64,000 bases of DNA from Planctomycetota bacterium (GTDB lineage: Bacteria; Planctomycetota; B15-G4), in contig BQJR01000001.1 of NCBI GenBank assembly GCA_021604805.1, positions 1,299,102 through 1,363,101 on the forward strand. The letters are read 5' to 3'. The notes below the pieces were generated by a model. The model searched no databases, was not told the DNA's origin, and worked only from the letters and a program-made list of their open reading frames with translations. The position numbers and the translations under genes were made by a program. Below, piece after piece: positions 1-9,496 of this stretch (position 1 is its first letter; each line of letters opens with the position of its first letter).

Positions 1-3000
1 AGCCGCTCGCCACGCTCGCCCCCGATGCGCCGCTCGAGCTCATCGCGATCATCGAGAAGGCGATGAACCGTGAGCCCACGCTGCGCTACACGAGCATGCT
101 CGACCTGTCCGCCGACCTGCAGGCCTTCATCGAGGACCGCGTGGTGCGCGCGTATCAAACCGGCGCGTGGGCCGAGGCACGCAAGTGGATGGTGCGCAAC
201 AAGCCGCTCGCTGCCGCCGCGGCGCTGCTGTTGCTCGTGACCATCGGCGCGCTCGGTGCGGTGTCGTGGGTGCAATCGAGCGGCCGCGCCAAGCTCGCGG
301 AGCGCAACGAGCTGCTCGGAGAGAGCAACGCCGCGCTCGAAGACGCCAACACCCAGCTGGCCGACACGAACTCAGCGCTCGGCACCGCCAACGCGCAACT
401 CGCCGACACCAACGCCATCATCGAGCAGAACAACACGGAGCTGGCGAGCACGAACGCGGCGCTCGACAAGGAACGCGCAGCTGCCGAGTCGGCGCGCGGC
501 GCCGCCGAACTCGCACGCGAGCAAGCGCAGGCCAACGCCGAGCGTGCTTCCGAGAACGCCGCGCGCGCCGAAGCCAACGAACGTCGCGCGATCACCGAGA
601 GCTACGCCGCGAACATGACCGCCGCCGTGGCCGCACTCGAATCCGGCAGCGGCGCCGCCGCGCGTCGTCATCTCGCGGCTTGTCCGGAAGAGTTGCGCGG
701 CTGGGACTGGCGCCACATCTCGCTGCGCGCCGACCCGAGCTTGGAAGTCTGGCCGCCCGAACCCTCGTTGCTCTGGGACTTGGACCACAGCCCCGACGGC
801 CGCCTGATCGCCACGGCCTCGGGCCCCGTCGACAGCTTCGGCGCGCCCACGAAGCAGGTGCGCGTGCTCGATGCCGACACGGGCGAGCTGGTCTTCCACA
901 TCCCCAGCGAGGAGACCATCGACCAGGTCGCGTTCTCCCCCGACGGCAAACTGCTCGCGTGGGCCACCCATCAGTACGTGAGCCTCTGGGATCTCGAGCT
1001 CGGACGCGCGCGCCTCTCACAACACTGGCTCGGGCGTGAGTGCCTGGGCTTGGAGTTCGTGGACGCGTCGCGGCTGCTCGTGCTCTCCGGGAGCACCGCC
1101 TCCAACATGAGTCGAGTCGAGATCTGGAACTTCGCCGAGCAGCGCATCGGCTACAGCGTCGACTCCAATCCGGCCATCTCCAAGGCGACGCCGTCACCCG
1201 ACGGCACGCAGCTGGCCCTCGGGCGCAGCGACTTCTCGGTGGAGTTGATCTCGCTGCCGCGTGGCGAGGTCGTGTGGCGACGCCCTGCGCGCAACCAAGC
1301 AAGCGAGGCCTGGGTGAGCGGGACAGATCTGCCGGGCGTGAGCGACCTTGCCTTCGACGCGAACGGCGAGCGGCTCGTGGTCACCGGGAGTGACGGCGGT
1401 GTCCAACTGCTCGATGCGCGCGACGGACACCAGCTCGCGCAAACGAAGCTCTCCGCCGGGAGCACTGCCTTCTCGCCGAGCTTCCATCCCGATGGACCGT
1501 GGGTCGTGCTCGGCGATTCGAGCGGCTCGGTGCGCTTCCTGGATGCCGAGACGCTCGATGAGGTCGAGCGACTCTCGGGCCATGAACTCAACGTGCGCTC
1601 CGTGTCGATCAGCCCCGACGGCGATCGCATCGTGTCGGGCGATGTGAGCGGCGGGCTGCGCGTCTGGGACGGTCGCCCCGGCGCCGCGTCGCTGATGGTC
1701 AAGAGCCGTGCCGCGGTGGACGACGTCGGCGTGACCCCGTGGCTGCGCACGATCGCGTTCTCGCCCGACGGTCGTCTCGTGGCCTGGACGCCGAGCGCGC
1801 GCGCCGTGCAGGTCACCGACGCCTTCACGGGCGTGACGCTCTACCGGCTGCTCGAGGTCGAAAGCGCCATCGGCGGCCTCGGCGGCGTGAAGTTCTCGCG
1901 CGACGGAGAGCGGCTCCACGTTTGGTCGGAAGTCGAGGGCCTGAGCACCTTCGCGGTGAGCGACGGGCGTCTGCTCGAGAACGTTCCAGAACTGGGATAC
2001 ATGAACTGGGCGGGCTTCGATCCGAGTGGTTCGCTGGTCGCCACCAGCAGGGGCGGAGAGGAGTCAGAGATCTATCTCGGCATCGTGGAGGGCGGCGTGC
2101 GCGCGGCGACCTTCCGCGGCCACGAAGACAACGTCTCCCAGGGACAGTTCAGCGCCGACAGTCAGCGCCTGATCACCTGCTCCCACGACAGCACGATCCG
2201 CACTTGGGACCTTCGCAGTGGCGAGTCCACGCAAGTGATCCAGGGCGACGGCCCCTTCCAGGGGATCCATCTGACGCCCGATGGCAAGCGCGCGGTCACG
2301 ACCACGCTCGACCCGACGCGCAGCGGACTCAGCTTGTGGGACCTGGAAAAGGGCGAGCTGATCCGTCGCCATCCTGCGAGCGGCATCATGATGCGCGGCG
2401 ACCTGCACCCCGACGGCACGCTCTGGGCCGGCACGAACATCACCGGCTCGGTGAGTTTGTGGAATCTGGAACGCGGCGAGATGTTCAGCATGCAGGCTGG
2501 CGAGTTCGGCATCACGCACACGCAGTTCGACCCCACAGGCACACGCCTCGCCGCGCTCGATCGTGGCGGCCATTTGTACCTGTGGGACACCGTGCATCCG
2601 CGCGAGCGCAGCGCCGCGCGCCGCGAGGCCTCAGCGGTCGCGCGTCACGCGGGCGAAGCGCGCCGGCTCGTCGACAAGCTCGTTGACGAGGAGCTGCTGA
2701 TGTCGCGGGTCGTCGCGGCGCTGCAAGCCGACACGACACTCAGCGCCGACCTGCGCGCCGCCGCCATCCGCGACATGCGTGTGCGCGGTGACAACGCGCA
2801 GTGGATCGTCGAGCAACTCTGGGCGCGCTTGCTGCCGGCCGACGTGCCGTCGACCCAGCTCGCGACCTCGCCGGAACTCGCCGCACGCGCCGAAGCCTTG
2901 ATGCCGATGCTGACCGCCACTCGCGAGCGCTGGGGCCAATACCAAGACACCTGGGAACCGTTGCTCTGGGGACTGTTCGTGCTCGGTCGCTACGACGAAC

Positions 3001-3248
3001 TCGCCCCGCTCGTGCCGCTCGCCATCGACAGGGATTACACCTTCGCGCCGGAGGGTCCGCAGATCTCGCTCGTGATCCAGGCCATGCTCACGCACGCGTC
3101 GGGTGAGTCGGGGATGGCGCGCCTCGAACTCCAGCAAGCGCGGACGCGCTTCGAGACGGCTCAGTTCACCACGCCCAGCGAGCTCGTCGACCTCGATGTC
3201 ACCGAGCGCCTGCTGGAGCTGGCGAACGCGCGCATCAACGGAGGCTGA
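1..3248 (+). CDS. Ser/Thr kinase C-terminal part with WD40 repeats (5' truncated by window)
   Basis: The reading frame is open from base 3, so the gene begins outside the window. The first visible residues (PLATLAPDAPLELIAIIEKA) resemble the last helices of planctomycete Ser/Thr kinase domains. A membrane helix rich in Ala/Leu follows (about residues 70-90 of the visible part), then a coiled coil of repeated 'N-x-x-L-x-x-T-N' steps. After that come many WD40 blades with WD-x-x-x-G style endings (LWDLELG, VWDGRPG, TWDLRSG, LWDLEKG, LWNLERG) and a helical C-terminus of about 220 residues. The likely role is a membrane-anchored kinase with an extracytoplasmic or scaffold beta-propeller, a common planctomycete architecture. 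The kinase catalytic core itself is not visible here, so kinase activity is inferred. The next gene is 239 bases downstream, so this is probably the end of its transcript. Confidence 0.85.
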   Translation, partial: PLATLAPDAPLELIAIIEKAMNREPTLRYTSMLDLSADLQAFIEDRVVRAYQTGAWAEARKWMVRNKPLAAAAALLLLVTIGALGAVSWVQSSGRAKLAERNELLGESNAALEDANTQLADTNSALGTANAQLADTNAIIEQNNTELASTNAALDKERAAAESARGAAELAREQAQANAERASENAARAEANERRAITESYAANMTAAVAALESGSGAAARRHLAACPEELRGWDWRHISLRADPSLEVWPPEPSLLWDLDHSPDGRLIATASGPVDSFGAPTKQVRVLDADTGELVFHIPSEETIDQVAFSPDGKLLAWATHQYVSLWDLELGRARLSQHWLGRECLGLEFVDASRLLVLSGSTASNMSRVEIWNFAEQRIGYSVDSNPAISKATPSPDGTQLALGRSDFSVELISLPRGEVVWRRPARNQASEAWVSGTDLPGVSDLAFDANGERLVVTGSDGGVQLLDARDGHQLAQTKLSAGSTAFSPSFHPDGPWVVLGDSSGSVRFLDAETLDEVERLSGHELNVRSVSISPDGDRIVSGDVSGGLRVWDGRPGAASLMVKSRAAVDDVGVTPWLRTIAFSPDGRLVAWTPSARAVQVTDAFTGVTLYRLLEVESAIGGLGGVKFSRDGERLHVWSEVEGLSTFAVSDGRLLENVPELGYMNWAGFDPSGSLVATSRGGEESEIYLGIVEGGVRAATFRGHEDNVSQGQFSADSQRLITCSHDSTIRTWDLRSGESTQVIQGDGPFQGIHLTPDGKRAVTTTLDPTRSGLSLWDLEKGELIRRHPASGIMMRGDLHPDGTLWAGTNITGSVSLWNLERGEMFSMQAGEFGITHTQFDPTGTRLAALDRGGHLYLWDTVHPRERSAARREASAVARHAGEARRLVDKLVDEELLMSRVVAALQADTTLSADLRAAAIRDMRVRGDNAQWIVEQLWARLLPADVPSTQLATSPELAARAEALMPMLTATRERWGQYQDTWEPLLWGLFVLGRYDELAPLVPLAIDRDYTFAPEGPQISLVIQAMLTHASGESGMARLELQQARTRFETAQFTTPSELVDLDVTERLLELANARINGG

Positions 3249-3296
3249 GTCGCGCGCGTCAACCACGGGCACGCGCCTCGCGGCTGGCGCGACTCA
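3246..3296 (+). terminator. possible hairpin after kinase-WD40 gene
   Basis: A perfect 10-bp inverted repeat (TGAGTCGCGC/GCGCGACTCA) overlaps the stop codon of the kinase-WD40 gene and closes a 31-base loop. No T-run follows, so it could be an RNA structure rather than a terminator. Confidence 0.25.
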
Positions 3297-3386
3297 AGGG
3301 CCAAGCGCGCCCCGCGAGTGCTCGAGAATCGCGCTCGGGAGTCGTGAGCGGGAGCGTTACGACTGGCTTCCGACCCCGGTTACGCT

Positions 3387-3398
3387 TTCCCCGGGGAA
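3387..3398. promoter_or_regulatory. 12-bp perfect palindrome upstream of lipoprotein gene
   Basis: TTCCCCGGGGAA is a perfect palindrome about 90 bases before the start of the DUF3313-like lipoprotein gene. Its position suits an operator, but no promoter could be assigned with confidence, so this is only a candidate site. Confidence 0.22.
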
Positions 3399-3487
3399 GC
3401 AAGTCTCGGACGTCGTTCGCCGGGCCACGCCGCTTCTCCTTTCGAATGTCCGTCAGCCCCACGCCGCCTTCCCGGCCGGAGATCTTC

Positions 3488-4156
3488 ATGTCCCACTCGT
3501 TCCCGCGCTTGCTGGGCCTGCTGCTGCTCGTTGCCTTCTCGGCCTGTTCCGTTCTCGACCGCGCGCCCGACGTGAAGACCTCGGGCTTCTTGAGTGACGA
3601 CTCGATGCTCAAGCCCGGCGCCGGCGACGAGGCTGTGCTGCTCTACACCAAGCCCGGGCTCGACCTCTCCGGGTACCACGCGATCTTGCTCGAGCCGATC
3701 GAAGTCTGGCGAGCCAAGGACGCCGCCGACAACGGCGAACTCCCCGCGGCAGACTTCGCGCGCTTGGCCGGCGTGCTGCAGACGATGGTCAGCACCGGTC
3801 TCGCCGAGAACTGGACCATGACCGACCGCCCCGGCAAGGGCGTGTTGCGCTTGCGCATGGCGCTCACGGATGCGAGAGATTCCACCGTCGCGATGGACAT
3901 CGTCTCCATGGTGATCCCGATCGGCATGATCGTCACCACCGTGAACAAGCTCGCCACCGGCGTGAACTCCTTCGTAGGTGGTGCCGGCGGCGAAGCGGAA
4001 CTCACCGACTCGGTGAGCGGCGAAGTCCTGCTGGCGGCGGTCGACCGGCGTGTCGGCGGCAAGTCGTGGACCGGCGCCACCGATGCCGAGGGCGACATCA
4101 TGGCCACGCTGAAACTCTGGACCGACCGCATCAAGCTGCGCATCGCGCGCCACTGA
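3488..4156 (+). CDS. DUF3313-like lipoprotein
   Basis: The protein has 222 residues. The ATG was chosen because GGAG lies 6 bases before it and because it gives a clean lipoprotein signal ending in a FSAC lipobox (Cys20). Longer in-frame starts would put about 48 arginine/proline-rich residues before the signal. The mature part matches the DUF3313 pattern: an early 'LDLSGYHAILLEPIEVW' strand, a helical region containing a bound 'ADFARLAGVL' helix, a hydrophobic middle (MDIVSMVIPIGMI) and a C-terminal strand/helix ending 'WTDRIKLRIARH'. It is probably anchored to the outer or cytoplasmic membrane. The molecular role of this family is not known to me. It stands alone, followed by a strong hairpin. 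Confidence 0.8.
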   Translation: MSHSFPRLLGLLLLVAFSACSVLDRAPDVKTSGFLSDDSMLKPGAGDEAVLLYTKPGLDLSGYHAILLEPIEVWRAKDAADNGELPAADFARLAGVLQTMVSTGLAENWTMTDRPGKGVLRLRMALTDARDSTVAMDIVSMVIPIGMIVTTVNKLATGVNSFVGGAGGEAELTDSVSGEVLLAAVDRRVGGKSWTGATDAEGDIMATLKLWTDRIKLRIARH

Positions 4157-4204
4157 CAGCGGCCGCCACGCCGAGCCTCGGCTCGCGTCACTGCGTCACC
4201 CGAG

Positions 4205-4243
4205 CAGGGTGGGTGAGCGTTCCTCGGACGCTCACTCACCCTG
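4205..4243 (+). terminator. hairpin terminator candidate after DUF3313 lipoprotein
   Basis: A stem of about 16 bp (CAGGGTGGGTGAGCGT with its partner, one G-U pair) closes a 7-base loop 48 bases after the lipoprotein stop. The T-tract after it is poor, as is usual in this GC-rich sequence. Confidence 0.55.
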
Positions 4244-4421
4244 TCTCCAATTGGCGGCGCCTCGCAGCTCAGCGCGGCCGTGCTCGTGCCGCGGAGCCGG
4301 CATGGGGCTGATACCGGACCGGGATCGGCCCCGATCTGCCCCTACACTGAAGGGCAGCCGGTCGGGTTCCCCGACGCCAACCGGCTCTCCCGAAGCTCCT
4401 CCTCCTCCTCGAGGTCTCCCG

Positions 4422-6200
4422 ATGACAGCACCGCAGCTCCCCCGATACCGTCGTGCCCTGGCCCAGACTCTGGGCTGTGCCGCGTTCCTCTCCGTGCCAC
4501 TCATGGCACAGACCGACGGCGCGTCGCCGCAACCGATCGCGCAAGTCGAGGCGCACATCCCCGGTGGCGTTCGAGGCGCAGACGTCTCTGCCGCGCGGGT
4601 GGTCGAGCTCGCCGAGAGCTACGGCCTCGACGTCGCCGAACTGCAAGCCATCCTGCTGCGCGACGACGACATCGTCGTGTCCCCAGAGAATCGCCTGGCC
4701 TTCGTGGACCGCGGCCTGCACGCGCCGCACACCGAGAACGAGAACTCCGGCCGCACGGCACCGCCTCCCGGCGTCCCCACGAGCGAGGCCTTCTTGCTGC
4801 ACAGTCGCCCCGGCTCCGAGAAGACGATCTACCTCGACTTCAACGGTCACCACTCGGTCGACAACTTCTGGGAGCACGACATCGTGTTCCCCGCCTACGA
4901 CACCGACGGCGACGACACCAACTTCAGTGAAGGCGAGCTCAGCGACATCATCGCGTGGTGGCGCTTCGTCTCCGAAGACTTCGCGCCCTTCGACGTGAAC
5001 ATCACGACGCAAGACCCAGGCCTCGACGCGATCCTGCGCACCGACGGGAGCGACACCGAGTACGGCACGCGCTGCCTGATGACGCAGTACACCGACGGCT
5101 TCGGCGAAGGCACCGGCGGCATCGCCTTCCTGTTCGCCTTCGGCCTCGACTCCGACAACCCGGCCTTCGTGTTCAACAAGAGCATCAACGCCGGCTCGAT
5201 GTCGGCGAGCCACGAAGTCGGTCACAACCTGGGCCTGTTCCACGATGGCTTGGACGACTCGAGTTACCACCCCGGCACGGGCTCGGGCGACACGAGCTGG
5301 GGCCCGATCATGGGCGCGCCGTTCTCGTCGAACCTGGTGCAGTGGAGCAACGGCGACTACTCCGGATCGACCACCACCGAAGACGATCTCGACATCATCA
5401 TCTCCAGCCCCAACAACCTCACGTGGCTGGCCGATGATCACGGCGACACAGCTGGCACGGCGTCGGCGATGACGCCCGACACGAGCTGCCCCGCCGAGTT
5501 CTCGGCCACAGCGGAGGGCATGCTCGCCGACCGCTTCGACCTCGACGCGCACAGCTTCGTGCACCACGGTGGCGTGGTGGACTTCGAAGCGCGTCCGCTC
5601 GAGCCCGGCGGCAACCTCGACATCAGCATGGAGCTCTTCGACGCGAACGACGTGTCGCTGGCCACGGTGAACCCGAGCGAGGACCTGAATGCGCTGCTGT
5701 CGATCGACCTCGCGCCGGGCGAGTACCGAATCGTGCTCGAGGGCGTGGGCAAGCCCGGCGAGTACTCCGACTACAGCACGATCGGTCAGTACACGCTCAC
5801 GGCCGCGGGCGACACCTCGGGTCTGATCGCGCTGATCGGCGACGGCCTCGCGGGCACCGCCGGACTCACGCCGGACATCACCGTGATCGGCTCCACCTGC
5901 GCGGGCGACGCCGTGAGCCTGCAACTGTCGAACGCCAAGGCGAACTCGGCGGCCTTCTTGTTGGTTGCGACCGCTGAGCTCGGCGTGCCCTTCAAAGGCG
6001 GCGTGTTGACGCCCGACATCACGGGCCCGAGCGCGGTCCTGAACAAACTGACCGACGGCGCAGGCGCCACGAACGTCGACACGACATGGCCGGTGGGTCT
6101 GCCCTCGGGTGCGTCGATCTACTTCCAGTACTGGGTCACGGACGCGGGCGGCCCGGTGGGCTTCTCGTCGTCGCAGGGTTTGAGCATGACGCAACCCTGA
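4422..6200 (+). CDS. secreted zinc metalloprotease (metzincin-like) with C-terminal sorting-type domain
   Basis: The protein has 592 residues. The ATG has GAGGT 7 bases upstream and begins a signal peptide of about 29 residues. The zinc site is HEVGHNLGLFHD, an HExxHxxGxxH motif (His264, Glu265, His268, His274), followed by a Met-turn-like segment (IMGAPF) some 25 residues later. This suggests a secreted metzincin-type peptidase. The middle part (about 350-465) looks like a beta-sandwich of the PPC type. The last ~120 residues, including AELGVPFKGGVLTP and DAGGPVGFSSSQGL, form a domain also found in the two secreted proteins at 20.9-23.9 kb. Substrate is unknown. The upstream extension to the preceding in-frame GTG/ATG is proline-rich and lacks a signal, so it was left out. 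A perfect 14-bp hairpin follows. Confidence 0.88.
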   Translation: MTAPQLPRYRRALAQTLGCAAFLSVPLMAQTDGASPQPIAQVEAHIPGGVRGADVSAARVVELAESYGLDVAELQAILLRDDDIVVSPENRLAFVDRGLHAPHTENENSGRTAPPPGVPTSEAFLLHSRPGSEKTIYLDFNGHHSVDNFWEHDIVFPAYDTDGDDTNFSEGELSDIIAWWRFVSEDFAPFDVNITTQDPGLDAILRTDGSDTEYGTRCLMTQYTDGFGEGTGGIAFLFAFGLDSDNPAFVFNKSINAGSMSASHEVGHNLGLFHDGLDDSSYHPGTGSGDTSWGPIMGAPFSSNLVQWSNGDYSGSTTTEDDLDIIISSPNNLTWLADDHGDTAGTASAMTPDTSCPAEFSATAEGMLADRFDLDAHSFVHHGGVVDFEARPLEPGGNLDISMELFDANDVSLATVNPSEDLNALLSIDLAPGEYRIVLEGVGKPGEYSDYSTIGQYTLTAAGDTSGLIALIGDGLAGTAGLTPDITVIGSTCAGDAVSLQLSNAKANSAAFLLVATAELGVPFKGGVLTPDITGPSAVLNKLTDGAGATNVDTTWPVGLPSGASIYFQYWVTDAGGPVGFSSSQGLSMTQP

Positions 6201-6234
6201 GCAGGACCCGACGCAGGATGCAGGAGGAACGCGT

Positions 6235-6272
6235 GGGCGAGGTCACGCGCGATGGCGAGCGTGACCTCGCCC
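6235..6272 (+). terminator. strong hairpin terminator after metalloprotease gene
   Basis: A perfect 14-bp inverted repeat (GGGCGAGGTCACGC and its complement) closes a 10-base loop 34 bases after the protease stop. It is followed by TCGTTGCGTCGTTT. Confidence 0.6.
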
Positions 6273-6339
6273 TCGTTGCGTCGTTTCACTCAAGGCGCGG
6301 CGCATCGCTCGGGGCCGAGAACGATCGCCGCCTGCGGGC

Positions 6340-6505
6340 AACGATGTGTTGAACGTGCTCGCGGGTCGCGCGGGGAGACCTCGACGAGGACGGCTCGCCC
6401 GGCGCGCTGCTCACCGACGACATCGATGCGAACGGCGACGTCGACCTAGTGGTCGCGAACTTCGGCGGGAACTCGATCAGCGTGTTGCTCAACCCCGCCG
6501 AGTGA
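6340..6505 (+). pseudogene. remnant of a VCBS/FG-GAP repeat gene
   Basis: Translation gives a typical end of a planctomycete FG-GAP/VCBS repeat protein: GDLDEDG..., then DIDANGDVDLVVANFGGNS and SVLLNPAE followed by TGA at 6503-6505. The frame has no start codon and meets a TGA at about 6347-6349. A matching upstream piece (DVLNVLAG) lies in another frame. The repeat (D-x-D-x-N-G-D-x-D-L calcium loop plus NxIxVLLN strand) is characteristic. I conclude that this is a decayed gene tail. The 325 bases between the protease and the kinase gene hold only this remnant and the hairpin. Confidence 0.6.
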
Positions 6506-6525
6506 CGCGAGCGGATCGCCCGACC

Positions 6526-9336
6526 TCAGCGCCGCAACGCGCGCGCCGGCCGCACGCCCAAGCTGGAGAACTTGACGTCGGGACTCTGCTCCGTGCGCAG
6601 CGTGAGGTGTTGCTGCACTTCGCGTTCGCCGGACGAACCGCCGCGGTAGACGCGATTGCCGAGCGCACTGCCGCGATCGAGATGCCGGTTGTCGAGTGAC
6701 GCACGTTCGCCGTCGCCGGGGGCGGGCGCCACGAAGTAGCCGGTGAAGCGGTCACGCGTCCACTCCCAGACGTTGCCGGTCATGTCGTGCAGCCCGAAGG
6801 CGTTGGGTTCGAACGATCCCACCGGCGCATGGATCACGAAGGGGTCGCGGCGACTCTCGCTGAAGTTCGGGAAGAAGCCGCGCATCTCGGCGCCCGCCGT
6901 GTTCGCGAAGCGTTCGAGTTGCGCGTCTTCGGAGGTGCCGGCGTAGCGCGTGCCGGTGTTCGCGCGGCCGGCGTACTCCCATTGCGCTTCGGTGGGCAGC
7001 GTGAGACCGAGACGACGCAGCGTGGCGGAGGCGTCGAGCCAACTCACGCGTTCGACCGGGTGACTCAGGTCGACGCTCGCGTCGAGCGCGGCGAAGTCGT
7101 AGCCGTCGTAGTAGGCGCTGGGGCGATCACCGGTGGCGGCGAGCCATTGACCTTGCGTCATCTCGAACTTCGAGAGCAAGAAGGCGTCGAGCGCGACGCG
7201 CGTCACGTCGCCCTCGTTGGCGCGCGCGCGGTCGTCGTAGTTGTCGCCCGCGGGATCGTCGGCCTGCGCGCCCATCAGGAAGGAGCCGCCGGGAATCAGA
7301 ACGAGCACGATGCCCGTGTCGCCCGTGACCGTGAGCTGCCCGTCGTCGCCGCGCATGGGAAGCGCTTCGTCCGGCGCCGACTCCCAGAGCAGGAACTCCT
7401 CGAGCGTGGAGTCGGGGTCGGCACCCAAGGGCACGAGGCCGGGTTGGAGCGTCAGCTCGAGCCCGCCGTACAACGCGTTCTCCGCCACCCGCGCGATGGC
7501 GCGCGACCACTCGCCGGCGTGCTGCTCGACCGTGGCCGACTGCATCGCGCGACACAACTCCAAGCGTTCCGCGATGTCGACGACCACGCTGTCCTCGCCA
7601 CGCACGAACTCGGCGAGTTGCACGCAGAGCTCACTCAATCCGTCGTGGCGGAACTGCATGTCGATGTCGGCACCGAAGCTCCAACTGCGGCGCTCTCGGG
7701 TGCGCGCCAGGATCTCGTCGCGGCGCTCCACCAACTCGGCGTGGTACTCAACATGCATGGCGACCAAGGGCAGGGTCGCCGCGATGAAACGGGCTTGCTT
7801 GAGTTCGCTGGAGTAGTCGCGTTCGCGATCCGCGTCGCTGTACGGCAGCGCCGTCGAGCGCATCTGTGCCACCTGCGCTTCGTGCAGCGGGAGGCGCGCG
7901 AACAACGGCGCGTAGCGTGCCTGCCAGGATTCCAGCTGCGCGGCGAGTTCGGGGTGCAGGGGGAAGAGGGCCGCGGCTTCCGTGCGCGCCGTCTCGAGGC
8001 GCAGACTGTCCGCCAGACGTTCGTACTCGGCCAGGGCAGCGGTCTTGGCGAGCGCCTCACGCTCGGCCGTGGCGGTTTCCGTCGCGAGCTGAGTGTTGCT
8101 GAGTGTGAGCGCCGCGTTGCTCTCGCTGAGCGCGACGTTGCTCTCCGAGAGCGCCCAGTTCCTGTCGACGATCACGACCGACGCGGCGAGAACCGACAGC
8201 AGCAACACGGCCGACACCGCAGCCAAGGTCGGGTTGCGACGCGCCCAACGCGCCAGACGTGCCCCCCAACCAAGTGTCCGCGCGCGCGTGGGACGGTGAT
8301 CCTGCACGCAGCGCAGCTCGTCGGCGAACTCGAGCGCAGTGCTGTATCGACCGCCCAGGTGCTTGCACAACGCCGCCTGGATCACAGCGGTGAGATCGCG
8401 CGACACGTTGGCGGAGAGCTTGCGCGGGTCGATCGGCTCGCTGTCGTGGATGGCGCGCACCAGGGCCTCGTGACTCGTCTGGGGGAAGGCGCGCTGACCG
8501 CAGCAGGCTTCGTAGAGCGTGGCGCCCAAGGACCACACATCGGTGGCCGGTCCCACGCGTGCGTGCTCGTCGCTCACCTGCTCGGGCGACATGTAGGCCG
8601 GCGTGCCGAGGCTCGTGCCGGTGCGCGTGATCTGCGGAGCCTCCTCGAGCAACAAGGCCACGCCGAAATCGAGGATCACGGGTTCGCCGTCGGGGCGCAC
8701 CATGATGTTGGCCGGTTTGATGTCGCGGTGGACGATGCCGTGGGTGTGCGCCACGTGCAGCGCGCGCGCAACCTTCTCGATCAGCGCCAGCGCTTCGCGG
8801 ATCTCGCTGGCGTCGGGCGCGCGACCCGAGGTGCGTCGCGCGCTGCGCTCGGCGAGCCAGTCGGCGAGCGTTTGGCCCGGCACGTACTGCATCGCCAGCC
8901 ACGCGCAGGCGTCGTCGGCACCGGAGTCGTAGAGCGCGCACACGTTCGGATGTTCCAGCGTGGCCGTGACACGCGCCTCGCGCCGGAAGCGCGCGGAGAA
9001 CTCTTGCGCGCCGGCGAGACGCTGCACGACCTTGAGCGCCACGGTGCGATCGAGCTGCTCGTCGTGCGCCTTCCACACCACGGCCTGCCCGCCGCGCCCG
9101 AGTTGCTCCAGCAACTGGTAGCCACCGATCGTGGGCGAGCTCGCAGCGCGCGAAGCCTCTTCGTCGCCCACCGCTTGCGCCGCGCGCCGCGCACGCAGGT
9201 ACTCCTCGGCGACCACCTCTTCGTGACCGGGATAGCGTTCGAGGTACACGGCCAGGGGCTCGAGTTGCTGCGCCTCGATGTCGAGCGCGAGCCGACTCAA
9301 GAACTCGACCGCGATACGCGTGGACGCGAGCGTCAC
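6526..9336 (-). CDS. Ser/Thr kinase with transmembrane helix, coiled coil and FGE-sulfatase-like C-terminus
   Basis: The protein has 936 residues. The GTG start was chosen because AGGAGG stands 9 bases before it. The frame extends 29 codons further to another GTG, but without a comparable site. The kinase domain (about 65-345) has the glycine loop GRGGQAVVW, Lys102 in VALKVV, HRD with Asp205, DFG with Asp223 and a GTPAYMSPEQ activation segment. All catalytic residues are present. A membrane helix (about 370-390) and a short coiled coil of 'LSESNxAL' repeats follow. The last ~250 residues match the FGE-sulfatase (SUMF/EgtB-type) fold, with PGGSFLMG, LPTEAQWEYA, NVWEWTRD and a final YRGGSS...GVRPAR. 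This domain has no cysteine, so it is probably a binding rather than an oxidising domain. The gene is divergent from an ECF sigma factor across 160 bases. Confidence 0.9.
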   Translation of the reverse strand: MTLASTRIAVEFLSRLALDIEAQQLEPLAVYLERYPGHEEVVAEEYLRARRAAQAVGDEEASRAASSPTIGGYQLLEQLGRGGQAVVWKAHDEQLDRTVALKVVQRLAGAQEFSARFRREARVTATLEHPNVCALYDSGADDACAWLAMQYVPGQTLADWLAERSARRTSGRAPDASEIREALALIEKVARALHVAHTHGIVHRDIKPANIMVRPDGEPVILDFGVALLLEEAPQITRTGTSLGTPAYMSPEQVSDEHARVGPATDVWSLGATLYEACCGQRAFPQTSHEALVRAIHDSEPIDPRKLSANVSRDLTAVIQAALCKHLGGRYSTALEFADELRCVQDHRPTRARTLGWGARLARWARRNPTLAAVSAVLLLSVLAASVVIVDRNWALSESNVALSESNAALTLSNTQLATETATAEREALAKTAALAEYERLADSLRLETARTEAAALFPLHPELAAQLESWQARYAPLFARLPLHEAQVAQMRSTALPYSDADRERDYSSELKQARFIAATLPLVAMHVEYHAELVERRDEILARTRERRSWSFGADIDMQFRHDGLSELCVQLAEFVRGEDSVVVDIAERLELCRAMQSATVEQHAGEWSRAIARVAENALYGGLELTLQPGLVPLGADPDSTLEEFLLWESAPDEALPMRGDDGQLTVTGDTGIVLVLIPGGSFLMGAQADDPAGDNYDDRARANEGDVTRVALDAFLLSKFEMTQGQWLAATGDRPSAYYDGYDFAALDASVDLSHPVERVSWLDASATLRRLGLTLPTEAQWEYAGRANTGTRYAGTSEDAQLERFANTAGAEMRGFFPNFSESRRDPFVIHAPVGSFEPNAFGLHDMTGNVWEWTRDRFTGYFVAPAPGDGERASLDNRHLDRGSALGNRVYRGGSSGEREVQQHLTLRTEQSPDVKFSSLGVRPARALRR

Positions 9337-9496
9337 GTGGACAACCCTCCTGCTCAGCCGGCTTCTCGGGAACGGGTTATGCTGCTCGGCATGCAGGGGA
9401 GCCCTTGGCCGCGCCCGAAACACACACGGCTCTGCATCCTACGAGGCATCGATCGTAGCGCGTCTTCCGCGCGCTGCCGATCGCGGAGACCACCGC

